Origin: Alkalihalobacterium elongatum
Lineage (GTDB): Bacteria; Bacillota; Bacilli; Bacillales; Bacillaceae_F
Reading direction: 5' to 3'
NCBI RefSeq assembly: GCF_019024285.1
Contig: NZ_WMKZ01000019.1
Span: 1 to 64,000, forward strand
Length of the DNA stretch: 64,000 nt
In this document: in pieces, positions 27,159 to 36,696 of the stretch
Layout of the letters: each line of letters starts with the position of its first letter
Numbering within the stretch: position 1 is the first letter of the stretch
Made by a program: the position numbers and the translations under genes
Notes under the pieces: model-generated
Seen by the model: only the letters and a program-made list of their open reading frames with translations
Databases searched by the model: none
Told to the model about the DNA's origin: nothing

Positions 27159-28310
27159 ATGATTAACCCTTCACGCAGATTAGATCACCTAACCACTAGT
27201 GTATTTTCAGAGATGGCCGAACGAAAAAGAGAAAAGATCAATCAAGGTAATGACATGATTGATTTAAGTATAGGAAGTCCAGATCAGCCACCACCCCTAA
27301 TCGTACGAAAACATTTTTCAAACGAAGTGCTTCAAGACCATTCTTACCAGTATGCTATTAATAGCACTCAAGCTTTTAACGAGGCAGTCGTTTACTTTTA
27401 TCGAGAAAGATATGATGTTGAAATTGAGCCTAGAGATGTCCTCCAACTAATGGGTTCACAAGATGGATTAGCTCACATTGCCTTAGCCTACTTAGATGAA
27501 GGTGACGTTATCATCGTCCCTGACCCTGGATATCCAATATATTCAGCATGTGCACATATTGCTGGTGCGGAGTTATATTATGTTTCTTTAACTGAAGAAA
27601 ACCAATTTATGCCCGACCTAGAGGCGATCCCAGCAGAGATTCGAGACCGTGCAAAGTTAATGATTACGAACTATCCAGGCAACCCCACGGCTGCCCTTGC
27701 TACTAAAAGCTACTTGGAGAAATTAGTTCAATTCGGAATTAATCATAATATCTTGATCTTACATGATTTCGCATATTCCGAACTTATTTTTGACAATAAG
27801 AAACCATTAAGCATCTTTTCTGTCCCCAATGCTAGAAAGACAGCAATCGAGTTTAATTCATTATCCAAAAGTTTTAATATGGCAGGTGCCAGAATAGGAT
27901 ACGTTATAGGTGAACCAAACTTTCTTAAGCCACTTGCGGTATTAAAATCCCACTTAGATTACGGAGTATTTTTACCCGTTCAACATGCAGCTGTAGAAGC
28001 CTTAACAGGTGATTTCACCTTCTTAGAAGAACATTGTCAAACCTATCAGCAACGCCGTAATGTATTTATAAATGAGCTTAAAGAAATTGGTTGGTCTGTT
28101 CGACAACCTGATGGGGGGATGTTTGTTTGGGCAAAAGTACCTTCACACCATACTTCTATGTCATTTTCACTTGCTGCACTTGAAGCTGGTGTCGTCGTTA
28201 CACCTGGAAATGCCTTTGGTAATGCTGGGGAAGGCTATGTAAGGATCGCTCTAGTTCAAGATGAAGAAAAATTAAGAGAGGCAGCCCAACGTTTAAGAGA
28301 AATATTATAA
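27159..28310 (+). CDS. Class I/II PLP aminotransferase (LL-DAP-aminotransferase-like)
   Basis: A 383-aa fold-type I aminotransferase with the conserved substrate loop SIGSPDQPPP, NYPGNPTAA, DFAYSEL and the PLP-lysine motif SLSKSFNMAGARIGY. Sequence style is close to LL-diaminopimelate/alanine-type aminotransferases (PatA/DapX-like), but substrate specificity cannot be fixed. GGGAGG precedes the ATG. It is followed 66 bp later by a quinone-reductase gene with its own ribosome-binding site. Confidence 0.85.
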   Translation: MINPSRRLDHLTTSVFSEMAERKREKINQGNDMIDLSIGSPDQPPPLIVRKHFSNEVLQDHSYQYAINSTQAFNEAVVYFYRERYDVEIEPRDVLQLMGSQDGLAHIALAYLDEGDVIIVPDPGYPIYSACAHIAGAELYYVSLTEENQFMPDLEAIPAEIRDRAKLMITNYPGNPTAALATKSYLEKLVQFGINHNILILHDFAYSELIFDNKKPLSIFSVPNARKTAIEFNSLSKSFNMAGARIGYVIGEPNFLKPLAVLKSHLDYGVFLPVQHAAVEALTGDFTFLEEHCQTYQQRRNVFINELKEIGWSVRQPDGGMFVWAKVPSHHTSMSFSLAALEAGVVVTPGNAFGNAGEGYVRIALVQDEEKLREAAQRLREIL

Positions 28311-28376
28311 TTACAAAATTCACAAACAATAAGAAAACACTTAAATACTGAAGTTCTCTCTATAGGAGGTCAAAAG

Positions 28377-29339
28377 ATGAAAGCTGTTGCATATCAAAAA
28401 TACGGTGGACCTGAAGTCCTCGAAGTCATAGAAGTCGCTAAACCTACACCACAGCCTAATGAAGTTTTAGTAAAAGTAGGCGCCAGTGGAATTAATCCTG
28501 TTGATACATACTTCCGCTCTGGTATTCGCCCTGTTGATCAATTTCCCTATATCCCTCACTTTGATTTAGGCGGAACTGTTGTTGAGGTAGGAGACAGTGT
28601 AACGAAATGGAAAGTTGGCGATCGAGTCTGGGGTACAAACATCAAAGGTACTGCAGCAGAGTTTGTTGCTGTGTCAGAAGAAAAGGTGTTCCCACTTGCA
28701 AGTCATTTAAGTGAAGAAGATGGTGCAGCCTTATCTATGGCATTTATGACTGCTTATTTAGCCCTTTTTAATCGTGCTCGATTAACAAAAGGCGAAACCG
28801 TGCTTATTTACGGTGCTGCTGGTGCTGTTGGGAATGCAGCTGTACAACTCGCAAAACAACATGGAGCAAGTGTTATTGCTACTGCAAGTTCACCTGAAAA
28901 AGCTAAGATCGCAACGAATGCAGGCGCTGATGAAGTCATTCTCTATAATGAAACAAATCTAGTTGATGCTGTAAAAGCTTGGACAAAAAACGAAGGGGTT
29001 CCAGTCATTCTCGATGTTTCATTAAGTGAAAATATGGAAACTGACTTTGAAGTGTTAGCAAATGGTGGACGAATCGTTACAATTGGCTCACCAAAAAACA
29101 ATACACCAACATTGCCATGGCGATTTCTTAATATGAAGAATGCTTCGTTAATTGGCGTCCTTTTATTTACAGCGCGCCCACATGAATTAAAGGCTGCTGG
29201 AGAAGAAATTTCAAAACTGTTTGCAGAAAAGAAGTTAACTACTCATATCGCGAAAGTCTTTAATTTTAAAGAAGCAAATAAAGCGCACGAAGCTATTGAA
29301 AGTAAAAGCTTTAGCGGAAATATTCTAATCACCCCATAA
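28377..29339 (+). CDS. NADPH:quinone oxidoreductase (MDR/zinc-free alcohol dehydrogenase family)
   Basis: A 320-aa medium-chain dehydrogenase with a GroES-like N-terminal domain (ASGINPVDTYFRSG) and an NADPH-binding Rossmann domain (YGAAGAVGNAAVQLAKQHGA). The catalytic-zinc cysteine and histidine ligands of true alcohol dehydrogenases are absent, as in QorA/zeta-crystallin. It probably reduces quinones or enones. AGGAGG precedes the ATG. Confidence 0.87.
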   Translation: MKAVAYQKYGGPEVLEVIEVAKPTPQPNEVLVKVGASGINPVDTYFRSGIRPVDQFPYIPHFDLGGTVVEVGDSVTKWKVGDRVWGTNIKGTAAEFVAVSEEKVFPLASHLSEEDGAALSMAFMTAYLALFNRARLTKGETVLIYGAAGAVGNAAVQLAKQHGASVIATASSPEKAKIATNAGADEVILYNETNLVDAVKAWTKNEGVPVILDVSLSENMETDFEVLANGGRIVTIGSPKNNTPTLPWRFLNMKNASLIGVLLFTARPHELKAAGEEISKLFAEKKLTTHIAKVFNFKEANKAHEAIESKSFSGNILITP

Positions 29340-29407
29340 TACATGTTTATAAATACTCTCTCTTGCAAAACCTAACAAAAAATGAGGGCAAGGGGGAGTA
29401 TTTTCTA

Positions 29408-29746
29408 ATGAATAAAGATATTTATTACGTTAATCTAAATCCTATTAGTATGGATAACATCAGTCGTACACCTGTTCATGACGGACAAATGATTGAATAT
29501 GAAATTGAAGCCACCGACGAGCAATATCGAGACCTGCAAAAGCTATTACAAGAAGTTCAGGCACATGACTTAGAAGCTGCTGATCTTTTTACATTTAAAC
29601 ACTTTAATGAAGAGTTCTCTGAAGCTGACCGTCGCGAAACACAGCGCGGGCTTAACCAAGTCTACCGCATTATCTATGAGCTTGGCACACCTACAACGAA
29701 AAAGGCGCTTGAAGAAATTCATTTAATGGATAATGACGAGGTATAG
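29408..29746 (+). CDS. Uncharacterised small cytoplasmic protein
   Basis: A 112-aa acidic, helix-rich protein (for example ATDEQYRDLQKLLQEVQ and RRETQRGLNQVYRIIYELG) with no signal peptide, TM or known motif. ATG 29408 is chosen because GGGGGAG lies just upstream; the frame opens 45 nt earlier without such a site. It ends before the shared terminator with the chromate-transporter operon. I do not recognise the family with confidence. Confidence 0.65.
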   Translation: MNKDIYYVNLNPISMDNISRTPVHDGQMIEYEIEATDEQYRDLQKLLQEVQAHDLEAADLFTFKHFNEEFSEADRRETQRGLNQVYRIIYELGTPTTKKALEEIHLMDNDEV

Positions 29747-29765
29747 TTAACATTGTGCATTAAAA

Positions 29766-29807
29766 TGAGAAGAGGCTGACTTCATATGAAAGTCAGCCTT
29801 TTTCTCA
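29766..29807. terminator. Bidirectional terminator (GGCTGACT family)
   Basis: An outer stem TGAGA / TCTCA and an inner stem AGGCTGACTT / AAGTCAGCCT enclose a short loop, with T-rich sequence in both directions. It separates the convergent small gene and the chromate-transporter operon. Confidence 0.88.
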
Positions 29808-29865
29808 TCAGGATAATCTCTTAACTTCGTTTGAGCATATTTTTGATAGACAAGGTTTATAAGAA

Positions 29866-30396
29866 CTACCCTAAAAATACTGCTCCATATACTAATGCAC
29901 CTGCGATAACGAGAGCGGGATGCACCTTCCATTTTTCTAAAAGTAAAAAACTAATAATGATTAATACTCCCGTTTGCCAAATTCCTGTTGCTTCGTATGA
30001 AGAAGCAAAGAAACGGTACGCTAATACTCCTAGTAATACAGCAATTGTTGGACGAATAAGCATCGTCATTTTTTTTACTTTTGGTGAGTGACGGAATTTG
30101 TATAATAGGCTTAGTAGTGCAATCATTAAGACAAGAGATGGTGCTACAGTCGCAAATACACCGACGATCGCACCGAATACTCCTCCTTGTTCGTAGCCAA
30201 CAAATCCAGCCATTTTCGTAGCAATTGGACCAGGTAATGCATTACCTAATGCTAACACCTCTCCAAATTCATCAACCGTCATCCAACCATACCTATGGAC
30301 AACTTCATGCTCAATTAATGGGATTGAGGCTGGCCCCCCACCATAACCAATGATACCTGGAATGAAAAACGCAATGAAGATTTCAATATAAATCAT
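29866..30396 (-). CDS. Chromate transporter family protein (second half of a pair)
   Basis: A 176-aa membrane protein with the CHR motif near the start (GYGGGPASIPLIEHEVV, then LPGPIATKMAGFVGY) and about five TM segments. Short CHR proteins work as tandem pairs, each equal to half of ChrA. Its ATG overlaps the stop of the partner (ATGA, 30393-30396), so the two are translationally coupled. The pair resembles B. subtilis ywrA/ywrB and, as there, lies next to a GGT-like gene. Chromate export or sulfate-type transport is inferred only. Confidence 0.85.
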   Translation of the reverse strand: MIYIEIFIAFFIPGIIGYGGGPASIPLIEHEVVHRYGWMTVDEFGEVLALGNALPGPIATKMAGFVGYEQGGVFGAIVGVFATVAPSLVLMIALLSLLYKFRHSPKVKKMTMLIRPTIAVLLGVLAYRFFASSYEATGIWQTGVLIIISFLLLEKWKVHPALVIAGALVYGAVFLG

Positions 30397-30959
30397 GATG
30401 GATCAGCCTCCTTTTCACTAGTTTTTCTTTTTCTTCCAACTAGTGCATATGTAAGGAGAACGGCAATAACAATCCCTGGATGTACTCCTAAAAACTCAAT
30501 AATGACTAATGAAATAATTACGAGAGCTGAAGTTTTCACCCAGCCAAGTCCTTCTTTACCCTTATCGAAAAATTGCCACGTTAATACGGCCATCATGACA
30601 CCTACCACAGGAAGAACCCCATGTGTCATTCCTTGAACCCAAGCCTGATCTTTATAGGCAGCTAATGACGTTAGGAATACAATCATTAGGATGATGGTTG
30701 GAACGATCGACGCCATAAGTGCATTTATCATTCCAACATAACCACCCACACGATATCCAATATAACCTGCCATCTTCGTTGCAATTGGACCAGGTAGAGT
30801 ATTACCAATGGCTAAAATATCTCCAAACTCATCGTTATCCATCCATTTGTATCGTTCAACAACCTCTTTTTGAACGAGAGGGATGGACGCTGGTCCACCC
30901 CCATAACCAAAAATCCCTACTCTAAAAAAGGCAATAAAAATTTCCCACTGTAACTTCAT
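30393..30959 (-). CDS. Chromate transporter family protein (first half of a pair)
   Basis: A 188-aa membrane protein with the same GYGGGPASIPLVQKEVV and LPGPIATKMAGYIGY motifs and five or six TM segments. It is clearly a tandem duplicate of the following gene. A basic tail (RKRKTSEKEADPS) marks a cytoplasmic C-terminus. It begins 17 bp after the GGT-like gene, so the three probably form one operon. Confidence 0.85.
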   Translation of the reverse strand: MKLQWEIFIAFFRVGIFGYGGGPASIPLVQKEVVERYKWMDNDEFGDILAIGNTLPGPIATKMAGYIGYRVGGYVGMINALMASIVPTIILMIVFLTSLAAYKDQAWVQGMTHGVLPVVGVMMAVLTWQFFDKGKEGLGWVKTSALVIISLVIIEFLGVHPGIVIAVLLTYALVGRKRKTSEKEADPS

Positions 30960-30976
30960 GCTGCTCTTCCTCTCTA

Positions 30977-32590
30977 TTACCAGACAGCAATTGCTCCATC
31001 TGTCCGCATCTCAGTTCCTCCTGCTAAGACACCCGTTTTCGGATCTCTCCAAATAATTTGCCCTCTACCGAAGCTGCCAGAATGAGGTGCAATTTGAATT
31101 TGGTGTCCTTTTTCTGCTAACGCTTGGACGAGATGACTTGGCATTGATTGTTCAACAAGAACTGTCTTATCTTTCATCCACTGCCAACGCGGAGCATCTA
31201 AAGCTGATTGTGGATTTAGATGAAAATCAATAGTATTCATAATAACTTGCATATGTCCTTGTGGCTGCATAAAACCACCCATTACTCCAAACGGACCTAC
31301 AGGCTCATTATCTTTTGTTAAAAAGCCTGGAATAATTGTATGGAAAGTTTTCTTATTTGGAGCAAGAGCATTGTCATGCTCCGGGTCCATCGAGAAGTTA
31401 TGACCACGGTTTTGTAGAGCGATTCCTGTACCAGGTACAACAAGTCCTGATCCAAAGCCCATATAGTTACTTTGAATAAATGAAACCATATTTCCTTCTT
31501 CATCAGCCGTTGCTAAATAAACCGTTCCGCCTCTTGGTGGTTCGCCAGCTTCTGGCATTAATGCCTCATCACCGATAAGGTCTCTTCTTGCTTTTGTATA
31601 CTCTTCAGATAAGAGCTTGTCCACTGTCGTTTTCATCGCGTTTGGTTCGGTAATATACTTCATGCCATCTACAAACGCTAATTTCATGGCCTCAATTTGC
31701 TTATGTAATGTATCAACACTATCACGTTGTGAAAATTCATAACCTTTGGCAATATTTAATGCCATAAGGGCAATGAGCCCTTGCCCGCTCGGTGGAATTT
31801 CCCACACATCATAACCGCGGTAGTTAACACTAATAGGGTCTACCCATTCAGGAGTGAAGTTTTGTAAATCTTCTTTACGTAAAAACCCACCATATTGTTT
31901 AGAGAACTCATCGATCTTATCAGCAATAGTACCTTCATAAAAATCCTTTGCGCCTGTTTCAGCAATTGCGCGTAACGTTTCAGCATGGCCTTTTGATGAC
32001 CAAAGCTCTCCTACTTCAGGCGGCCTGCCATTTGGTGCAAATGTATCGAACCAATACTTAAACTCATCACCATCCAGCTGTTTCTTATAGCTATTGTAAG
32101 CACCTTTCCAAAAGTATGCTAATATCGGTGATAATGGGTATCCATTTTCAGCGTACTCTATCGCTGGTTGGAGAACTTCTTTTAAAGGTAATTTCCCGAA
32201 CTTTTCCGATAATTCAGCCCATGCTGCTGGGACACCAGGTACTGTAACAGGGATCCAGCCAAACTTCGGAATTTCTTCATGCCCTTTTTCTTTAACTGCA
32301 TCGATAGAAATTGCGCTTGGTGAAGGACCACTTGCATTTAAGCCATGTAATTCTCCCTTTGTCCAAACGAGTGCAAAAGCATCTCCACCAATCCCGTTAG
32401 AGGTAGGTTCAACTACTGTAAGACAAGCTGCTGTTGCAATCGCAGCATCAATCGCATTTCCACCTTTTTTAAGAATATCCAAACCTACTTGAGCAGCAAG
32501 TGGTTGAGAAGTTGCCACCATTCCTTTTTTTCCATATGTGACCATTCGCTGTGATGAATAAGGATACTCATTTCCTTTTTCTAATAACAT
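30977..32590 (-). CDS. Gamma-glutamyltransferase family protein (YwrD type)
   Basis: A 537-aa Ntn-hydrolase precursor. The autoprocessing nucleophile is Thr356 in RGGTVYLATADEEGNMVS; NGIGGDAF and the C-terminal GGTEMRTDGAI fit the family. No signal peptide is visible, so it is probably cytoplasmic, unlike secreted Ggt. Its closest named relative I recall is YwrD, which in B. subtilis also lies by a pair of chromate-transporter-family genes. GGGGGC precedes the ATG. The natural substrate is unknown. Confidence 0.87.
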   Translation of the reverse strand: MLLEKGNEYPYSSQRMVTYGKKGMVATSQPLAAQVGLDILKKGGNAIDAAIATAACLTVVEPTSNGIGGDAFALVWTKGELHGLNASGPSPSAISIDAVKEKGHEEIPKFGWIPVTVPGVPAAWAELSEKFGKLPLKEVLQPAIEYAENGYPLSPILAYFWKGAYNSYKKQLDGDEFKYWFDTFAPNGRPPEVGELWSSKGHAETLRAIAETGAKDFYEGTIADKIDEFSKQYGGFLRKEDLQNFTPEWVDPISVNYRGYDVWEIPPSGQGLIALMALNIAKGYEFSQRDSVDTLHKQIEAMKLAFVDGMKYITEPNAMKTTVDKLLSEEYTKARRDLIGDEALMPEAGEPPRGGTVYLATADEEGNMVSFIQSNYMGFGSGLVVPGTGIALQNRGHNFSMDPEHDNALAPNKKTFHTIIPGFLTKDNEPVGPFGVMGGFMQPQGHMQVIMNTIDFHLNPQSALDAPRWQWMKDKTVLVEQSMPSHLVQALAEKGHQIQIAPHSGSFGRGQIIWRDPKTGVLAGGTEMRTDGAIAVW

Positions 32591-32619
32591 GTAAATGCCC
32601 CCTTTTTATGTCTTATTTT

Positions 32620-33273
32620 CTATTCTACTTTGTTTCCCCATTTTTCTGCAAAAATAAGTCCTTCTAATTGACGTCTTATCTCCCAGCCTTCTGCTTCTAA
32701 AATTGGTTTTTCAGGATAAGTATTAGTATATCCAATCGAGAGCAACGCCACAGGATCAATATGAGGTGGAATGTTTAATATATCTCTAATATCATTTTTC
32801 TTATAAAAGCTTACCCAGCCCAAAGCTAACCCTTCTACTGTAGCCGCAAGCCACATATTTTGAATAGCACACGCTGTAGACATAATATCTGTTTCAGGAA
32901 TTGAGTTTCTTCCCAAAACATGAGATCCACCTCGGGTTGGATCACATGTCACACAAATTGTAATTGGTGCTTCTTTTAATCCTTGTACTTTTAGTCCAAG
33001 AAACTTTTGATGTCTTTCATCCGTATCTTCATAATGTATGGCAAGAGCCCTCTTCTCTTTATTAGCTGCCCAAGCAAGCTTCTCTTTTACTTCATTTGAT
33101 TGAATAATAATAAAGTTCCATGGTTGCATAAAGCCTACTGATGGTCCATCATGGCCTGCCTGAATGATGTTCATAATTGCTTGCTCTGGAATTTCTTTAT
33201 TTGTAAATGTTCTTACATCACGACGGCGTTTAATGACATCATATACCGTTTTTTTCTGCTCTTCATTATACAT
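32620..33273 (-). CDS. bluB: 5,6-dimethylbenzimidazole synthase BluB
   Basis: A 217-aa flavin-destructase of the nitroreductase superfamily that cleaves reduced FMN with O2 to make the lower ligand of vitamin B12. BluB-type features are RRRDVRTFTNKEIPE, GPSVGFMQPWNFI, ICVTCDPTRGGSHVLGR and CAIQNMWLAATVEGLALGW, rather than an ordinary nitroreductase sequence. GGGGGAACGG precedes the ATG. No other cobalamin gene is in the window. It lies 12 bp from the SDR gene upstream on the same strand. Confidence 0.85.
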   Translation of the reverse strand: MYNEEQKKTVYDVIKRRRDVRTFTNKEIPEQAIMNIIQAGHDGPSVGFMQPWNFIIIQSNEVKEKLAWAANKEKRALAIHYEDTDERHQKFLGLKVQGLKEAPITICVTCDPTRGGSHVLGRNSIPETDIMSTACAIQNMWLAATVEGLALGWVSFYKKNDIRDILNIPPHIDPVALLSIGYTNTYPEKPILEAEGWEIRRQLEGLIFAEKWGNKVE

Positions 33274-33285
33274 AGCCGTTCCCCC

Positions 33286-34044
33286 TTAGAAATTTGATTT
33301 TGATTGACCACCATCAACATTTAAGGTCGCCCCTACAACCCATGAAGCTTTTTCACTCGCTAAAAAAAGAACTGTATTTGCTACTTCCTCCACTGTCCCA
33401 AAACGGCCAGCGGGAATTTCATTCTCAACGAATTGATTGATTTTTTCAGGATTTTCCTCTAAGCGTCTTTGCCAATTACCTGTTGGGTGTAGAATTGAGC
33501 CAGGTGCAATACCGTTTACCCGAATCCCATCTTTAATCACTTCATCTGCAAGCGATTTAGTAAAACTAATCATCGCAGCCTTTGCACTATTATATGTCGG
33601 TTTTCCACCTGATTCCCTACCGAAAATCGATGAAATATTCACGATTGCTCCTGACTGGTTTTTCTTCATAACTGGTATTGCCAGTTTACTAAATTGAACA
33701 GCGGAGAAGTAATTAAGCTGCATCGCCTCTTCAAACAAAGATAGGTCTGTTTCTAAAGTTGTTGAACCGTTACTTCCACCTACATTATTAACAAGAATAT
33801 CAATCGTTCCAAAGTGAGAGAGCAGCTGTTCAAATGCCCGCTCCCGTTCTATAGCATTCGTTAAATCTGCTGCAATACAAACAATGTTTCCAAGCTCTTG
33901 CTGCACCGCTTCTAAAACGGCAGTATCTCTTGCCATTATTGCTACTCTTGCCCCTTCTGCAATAAAGCCTTTTGCGATAGCTTTACCAATTCCTTTAGAT
34001 CCGCCAGTTACTAATACTACTTTATTCTGTAAATTTAAATCCAT
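33286..34044 (-). CDS. Short-chain dehydrogenase/reductase
   Basis: A 252-aa classical SDR with cofactor motif TGGSKGIG (about residues 13-20), NNVGG, the catalytic Ser in NISS and the YNSAK Tyr-Lys pair, and C-terminal NVDGG. It occupies the place of fabL in the B. subtilis order but lacks the FabL sequence pattern, so I call it only a FabG-like reductase of unknown substrate. AAGGTG precedes the ATG; mutY ends 5 bp upstream of the start. Confidence 0.85.
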   Translation of the reverse strand: MDLNLQNKVVLVTGGSKGIGKAIAKGFIAEGARVAIMARDTAVLEAVQQELGNIVCIAADLTNAIERERAFEQLLSHFGTIDILVNNVGGSNGSTTLETDLSLFEEAMQLNYFSAVQFSKLAIPVMKKNQSGAIVNISSIFGRESGGKPTYNSAKAAMISFTKSLADEVIKDGIRVNGIAPGSILHPTGNWQRRLEENPEKINQFVENEIPAGRFGTVEEVANTVLFLASEKASWVVGATLNVDGGQSKSNF

Positions 34045-34048
34045 ACGT

Positions 34049-35137
34049 TCACCTTCTTATTTGCTGTTCAATTATTTTTTGATGCGAAACTGGAAAAGGA
34101 TAGCTTTCGATTGAATTTGCATCCACCCATCTCGTTCCCTCATTATTCAATTGATTTTCTTCAATAACGGTTCCTTCATATACGGTAATATTCCAGACCA
34201 AATGTGAAAAAACATGCTCTACCTTCTGGACTTCTTCACCGATTTTAACCGACATCCCTAGCTCTGTACTTATGAAGTCTTTCAGGCAATCTGGCTCACT
34301 TTTTTTACTTTTTGTTGTTTCAATGTTAGGAAACTGCCATAGTTTCGCTAGCAACCCAGTGTCTGGACGCCGTTGGATAAGTACTTCACCCTTCTGATTC
34401 CTCAATACAATAGCAGCCATATCTTTTACCTTTACTTTTGTTTTCTTCTCTTTAATTGGCAAGCTCTTTTCTTTTCCAACATAGTAAGCTCGGCAATGTT
34501 CGCGAACAGGACACAACAAACAGCCAGGTGACCGCGGTGTACACACCAAGGCACCTAACTCCATTAAACCTTGATTGAATTCTGACGGCTTGTGCTGCGA
34601 GATCAATTTAGTTAATGCACTTTCAAAGATTGGCCTTGTCTTGGCCTTGCCAATATCTTCTTCAATTAAGAGAATTCTTGAAATGACTCGCATGACATTT
34701 CCGTCTACAGCTGGTTCAGGCTTATTATAAGCAATACTTAAAACGGCTCCAGCTGTATAGGGTCCTACTCCTTTTAATTGGCTAATTTCTTTTTTCGTAT
34801 CTGGTACCTTTCCTCCGTACTCCTCTACAACTTCACGGACTGCTGTTTGTAAATTTCTTACGCGAGAATAATAACCTAAACCCTCCCACGCCTTTAAAAC
34901 TTGCTGTTCTTCAGCGAAAGCCAAATCTTGTAGTGTTGGAAATTTATGTACAAAATTATTATAATAAGGGATAACCGTATCGACTCGAGTTTGCTGCAGC
35001 ATGACTTCTGAAACCCAAATTCGATACGGATCCTTTGTCTTTCGCCAAGGTAAATCTCTTTGATGTTCTTCAAACCAATGAACTAGTTGTTCCTGAAAAC
35101 CTTTTATGTCAAATTCTCGTAGTATTTCTGTCGTCAA
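34049..35137 (-). CDS. mutY: A/G-specific adenine glycosylase MutY
   Basis: A 362-aa base-excision repair enzyme that removes A opposite 8-oxoG. It has [18 protein letters not shown] with the catalytic Glu, helix-hairpin-helix [17 protein letters not shown] plus the catalytic Asp in AVDGNVMRV, the 4Fe-4S ligands [17 protein letters not shown] (C-x6-C-x2-C-x5-C) and a C-terminal NUDIX-like domain. The start is TTG 35137, 8 nt after GGAGG. Its synteny with yfhP and sspE matches B. subtilis yfhQ. Confidence 0.95.
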   Translation of the reverse strand: MTTEILREFDIKGFQEQLVHWFEEHQRDLPWRKTKDPYRIWVSEVMLQQTRVDTVIPYYNNFVHKFPTLQDLAFAEEQQVLKAWEGLGYYSRVRNLQTAVREVVEEYGGKVPDTKKEISQLKGVGPYTAGAVLSIAYNKPEPAVDGNVMRVISRILLIEEDIGKAKTRPIFESALTKLISQHKPSEFNQGLMELGALVCTPRSPGCLLCPVREHCRAYYVGKEKSLPIKEKKTKVKVKDMAAIVLRNQKGEVLIQRRPDTGLLAKLWQFPNIETTKSKKSEPDCLKDFISTELGMSVKIGEEVQKVEHVFSHLVWNITVYEGTVIEENQLNNEGTRWVDANSIESYPFPVSHQKIIEQQIRR

Positions 35138-35155
35138 CCTTGTACCCTCCAGTTG

Positions 35156-35470
35156 TTACACTTCTTTCTTAGCACGAAATGCCCAACAATGAATTTTTTC
35201 CTTTCCACCTTCAACCATAGAATGAATTCTACTAAAAAGGTGATGTTCATCATCTCGTCTAAGTTTTTTCAAAGCTACATAATGTGCTTCTGTTGGAACC
35301 TTAAACATTTCTACATACAAATGTGGTTGATCTGTTGCAACAAACCACTGTATCTCTTTCGCTTCAAAGTTCGGAAGTTCGGCAATGATATGTTCCATAG
35401 CTTGTTCATATTCATTAACATTATCTGGTTTTATTCTATACTCCATGAAAATTTGTAAAGATTGTGTCAT
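35156..35470 (-). CDS. Small protein, probable dimeric alpha/beta-barrel fold
   Basis: A 104-aa soluble protein whose alternating strand-helix pattern (LQIFMEYRIKPDNVNEYEQA at the start, then a second similar half) suggests a ferredoxin-like dimeric alpha/beta barrel, as in NIPSNAP or monooxygenase-type small proteins. This is inference only; no catalytic motif is seen. A GGGGGAATT site precedes the ATG. It sits directly upstream of mutY on the same strand. Confidence 0.65.
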   Translation of the reverse strand: MTQSLQIFMEYRIKPDNVNEYEQAMEHIIAELPNFEAKEIQWFVATDQPHLYVEMFKVPTEAHYVALKKLRRDDEHHLFSRIHSMVEGGKEKIHCWAFRAKKEV

Positions 35471-35712
35471 AATCTCAATTCCCCCTTTTTAATAAGGTCA
35501 ATTTCGGGTATAAATAAAGTAATGACTGTAAATAAGAAAAATATAGAAACTAATATTCCACACTATAAATAAAATCCCCAAAAAGCCAATCTTTTCTGAA
35601 GGGTCACTACGTACCGCTTTTGGGTAAGATTTGTTTTTGAACAGGAGCGATCTGTATATAGTGAAACAGCTTATTTTTATCATCAAGCTTCACCGAAAGG
35701 AGGTAGTTCAGC

Positions 35713-36696
35713 TTGGATACTGGAACTCACGTTGTAATGGGAATTGCTCTCGGTGGGCTTGCCACACTAGATCCTGTCGTTGGAAATGACCCAGTAATGA
35801 GACAGACCGTGATGGTAGCAGCCATTATCGGCTCACAAGCACCTGACTTTGATACCGTTCTAAAGTTAAGAAATAATGCTGTTTACATACGTAATCACCG
35901 AGGAATAACACACTCCTTACCAGCTATCTTAATCTGGCCTTTTATAATCGCTGGAGGTATTTCTATGTTAGTTCCAGAAGTGAATTATTTACATTTATGG
36001 CTTTGGACATTTATTGCTGTTTTCCTTCATGTTTTTGTCGACATTTTTAACGCTTATGGGACACAAGCTTTGCGACCGATAACTCAAAGATGGGTTGCCC
36101 TTGGATCGATAAACATTTTTGACCCTTTTATATTTCTAGCACATGTTGTTGGAATTATTTTATGGCGTTACGGCTTTGATCCAGGCTATACCTTTTTGGC
36201 TATTTATTTTGTTCTTATACTTTATTATATTTGGAGGTTTCAAGCTCGATCAAAAGTGATTGCTCATGCTAAGTCTCTCCATCCAACAGCAACTCATGTG
36301 TTTATTTCACCAACATTTCGTTGGAATCAATGGCATTTAGTTATAAGAACGAAAGAAATGCTATATGTTGCAGAATCAAGAAATCATAGAATAAATTTCT
36401 TTGAACAATATCCTTTTGAACCTATTCCAGATGATCCCATTATTAATGCAGCTAGAAAAGATGCAAACCTTTCTGCATTTCTATCCTTTTCTCCTACATA
36501 CCGGTGGGAGGTTGAAAGTGATAACTGCCAATATGAGGTAAGATTTATCGACCTAAGATACAGAACAAAAGGGCATTATCCTTTTGTTGCCATTGTGCAA
36601 TTAGATGAAGATCTTAATATTTTGAGCTCATATACAGGTTGGGTATATAGTGAAGAAACATTAAAACGGAAACTTGAATTATCAACACAATCTTAA
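35713..36696 (+). CDS. yfhP: YfhP-like membrane-bound metal-dependent hydrolase (DUF457 family)
   Basis: A 327-aa membrane protein starting MDTGTHVVMGIALGG, with ADPDFD-like GSQAPDFD, the histidines of NHRGITHSLP and four or five TM segments up to about residue 175, followed by a soluble C-terminal domain. These are the putative metal-binding residues of the DUF457/YdjM family. Orthology to YfhP is supported by position beside mutY. It starts at TTG, 8 nt after AAGGAGGT. The function is not established. Confidence 0.85.
   Translation: MDTGTHVVMGIALGGLATLDPVVGNDPVMRQTVMVAAIIGSQAPDFDTVLKLRNNAVYIRNHRGITHSLPAILIWPFIIAGGISMLVPEVNYLHLWLWTFIAVFLHVFVDIFNAYGTQALRPITQRWVALGSINIFDPFIFLAHVVGIILWRYGFDPGYTFLAIYFVLILYYIWRFQARSKVIAHAKSLHPTATHVFISPTFRWNQWHLVIRTKEMLYVAESRNHRINFFEQYPFEPIPDDPIINAARKDANLSAFLSFSPTYRWEVESDNCQYEVRFIDLRYRTKGHYPFVAIVQLDEDLNILSSYTGWVYSEETLKRKLELSTQS

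Noticed and set aside
32620-33273. Ordinary nitroreductase (YfhC type)
   Set aside because: GPSVGFMQPWNFI, the CVTCDPTRGG region and the overall pattern fit BluB better than NfsA/YfhC-like enzymes.
33286-34044. FabL enoyl-ACP reductase
   Set aside because: The gene lies where fabL is in B. subtilis, but its sequence has the ordinary FabG-like NISS/YNSAK pattern, so only a generic SDR call is supported.
35498-35686. 62-codon frame with a hydrophobic segment upstream of yfhP
   Set aside because: No ribosome-binding site precedes the ATGs, and the region is the divergent promoter area of yfhP and the mutY unit.
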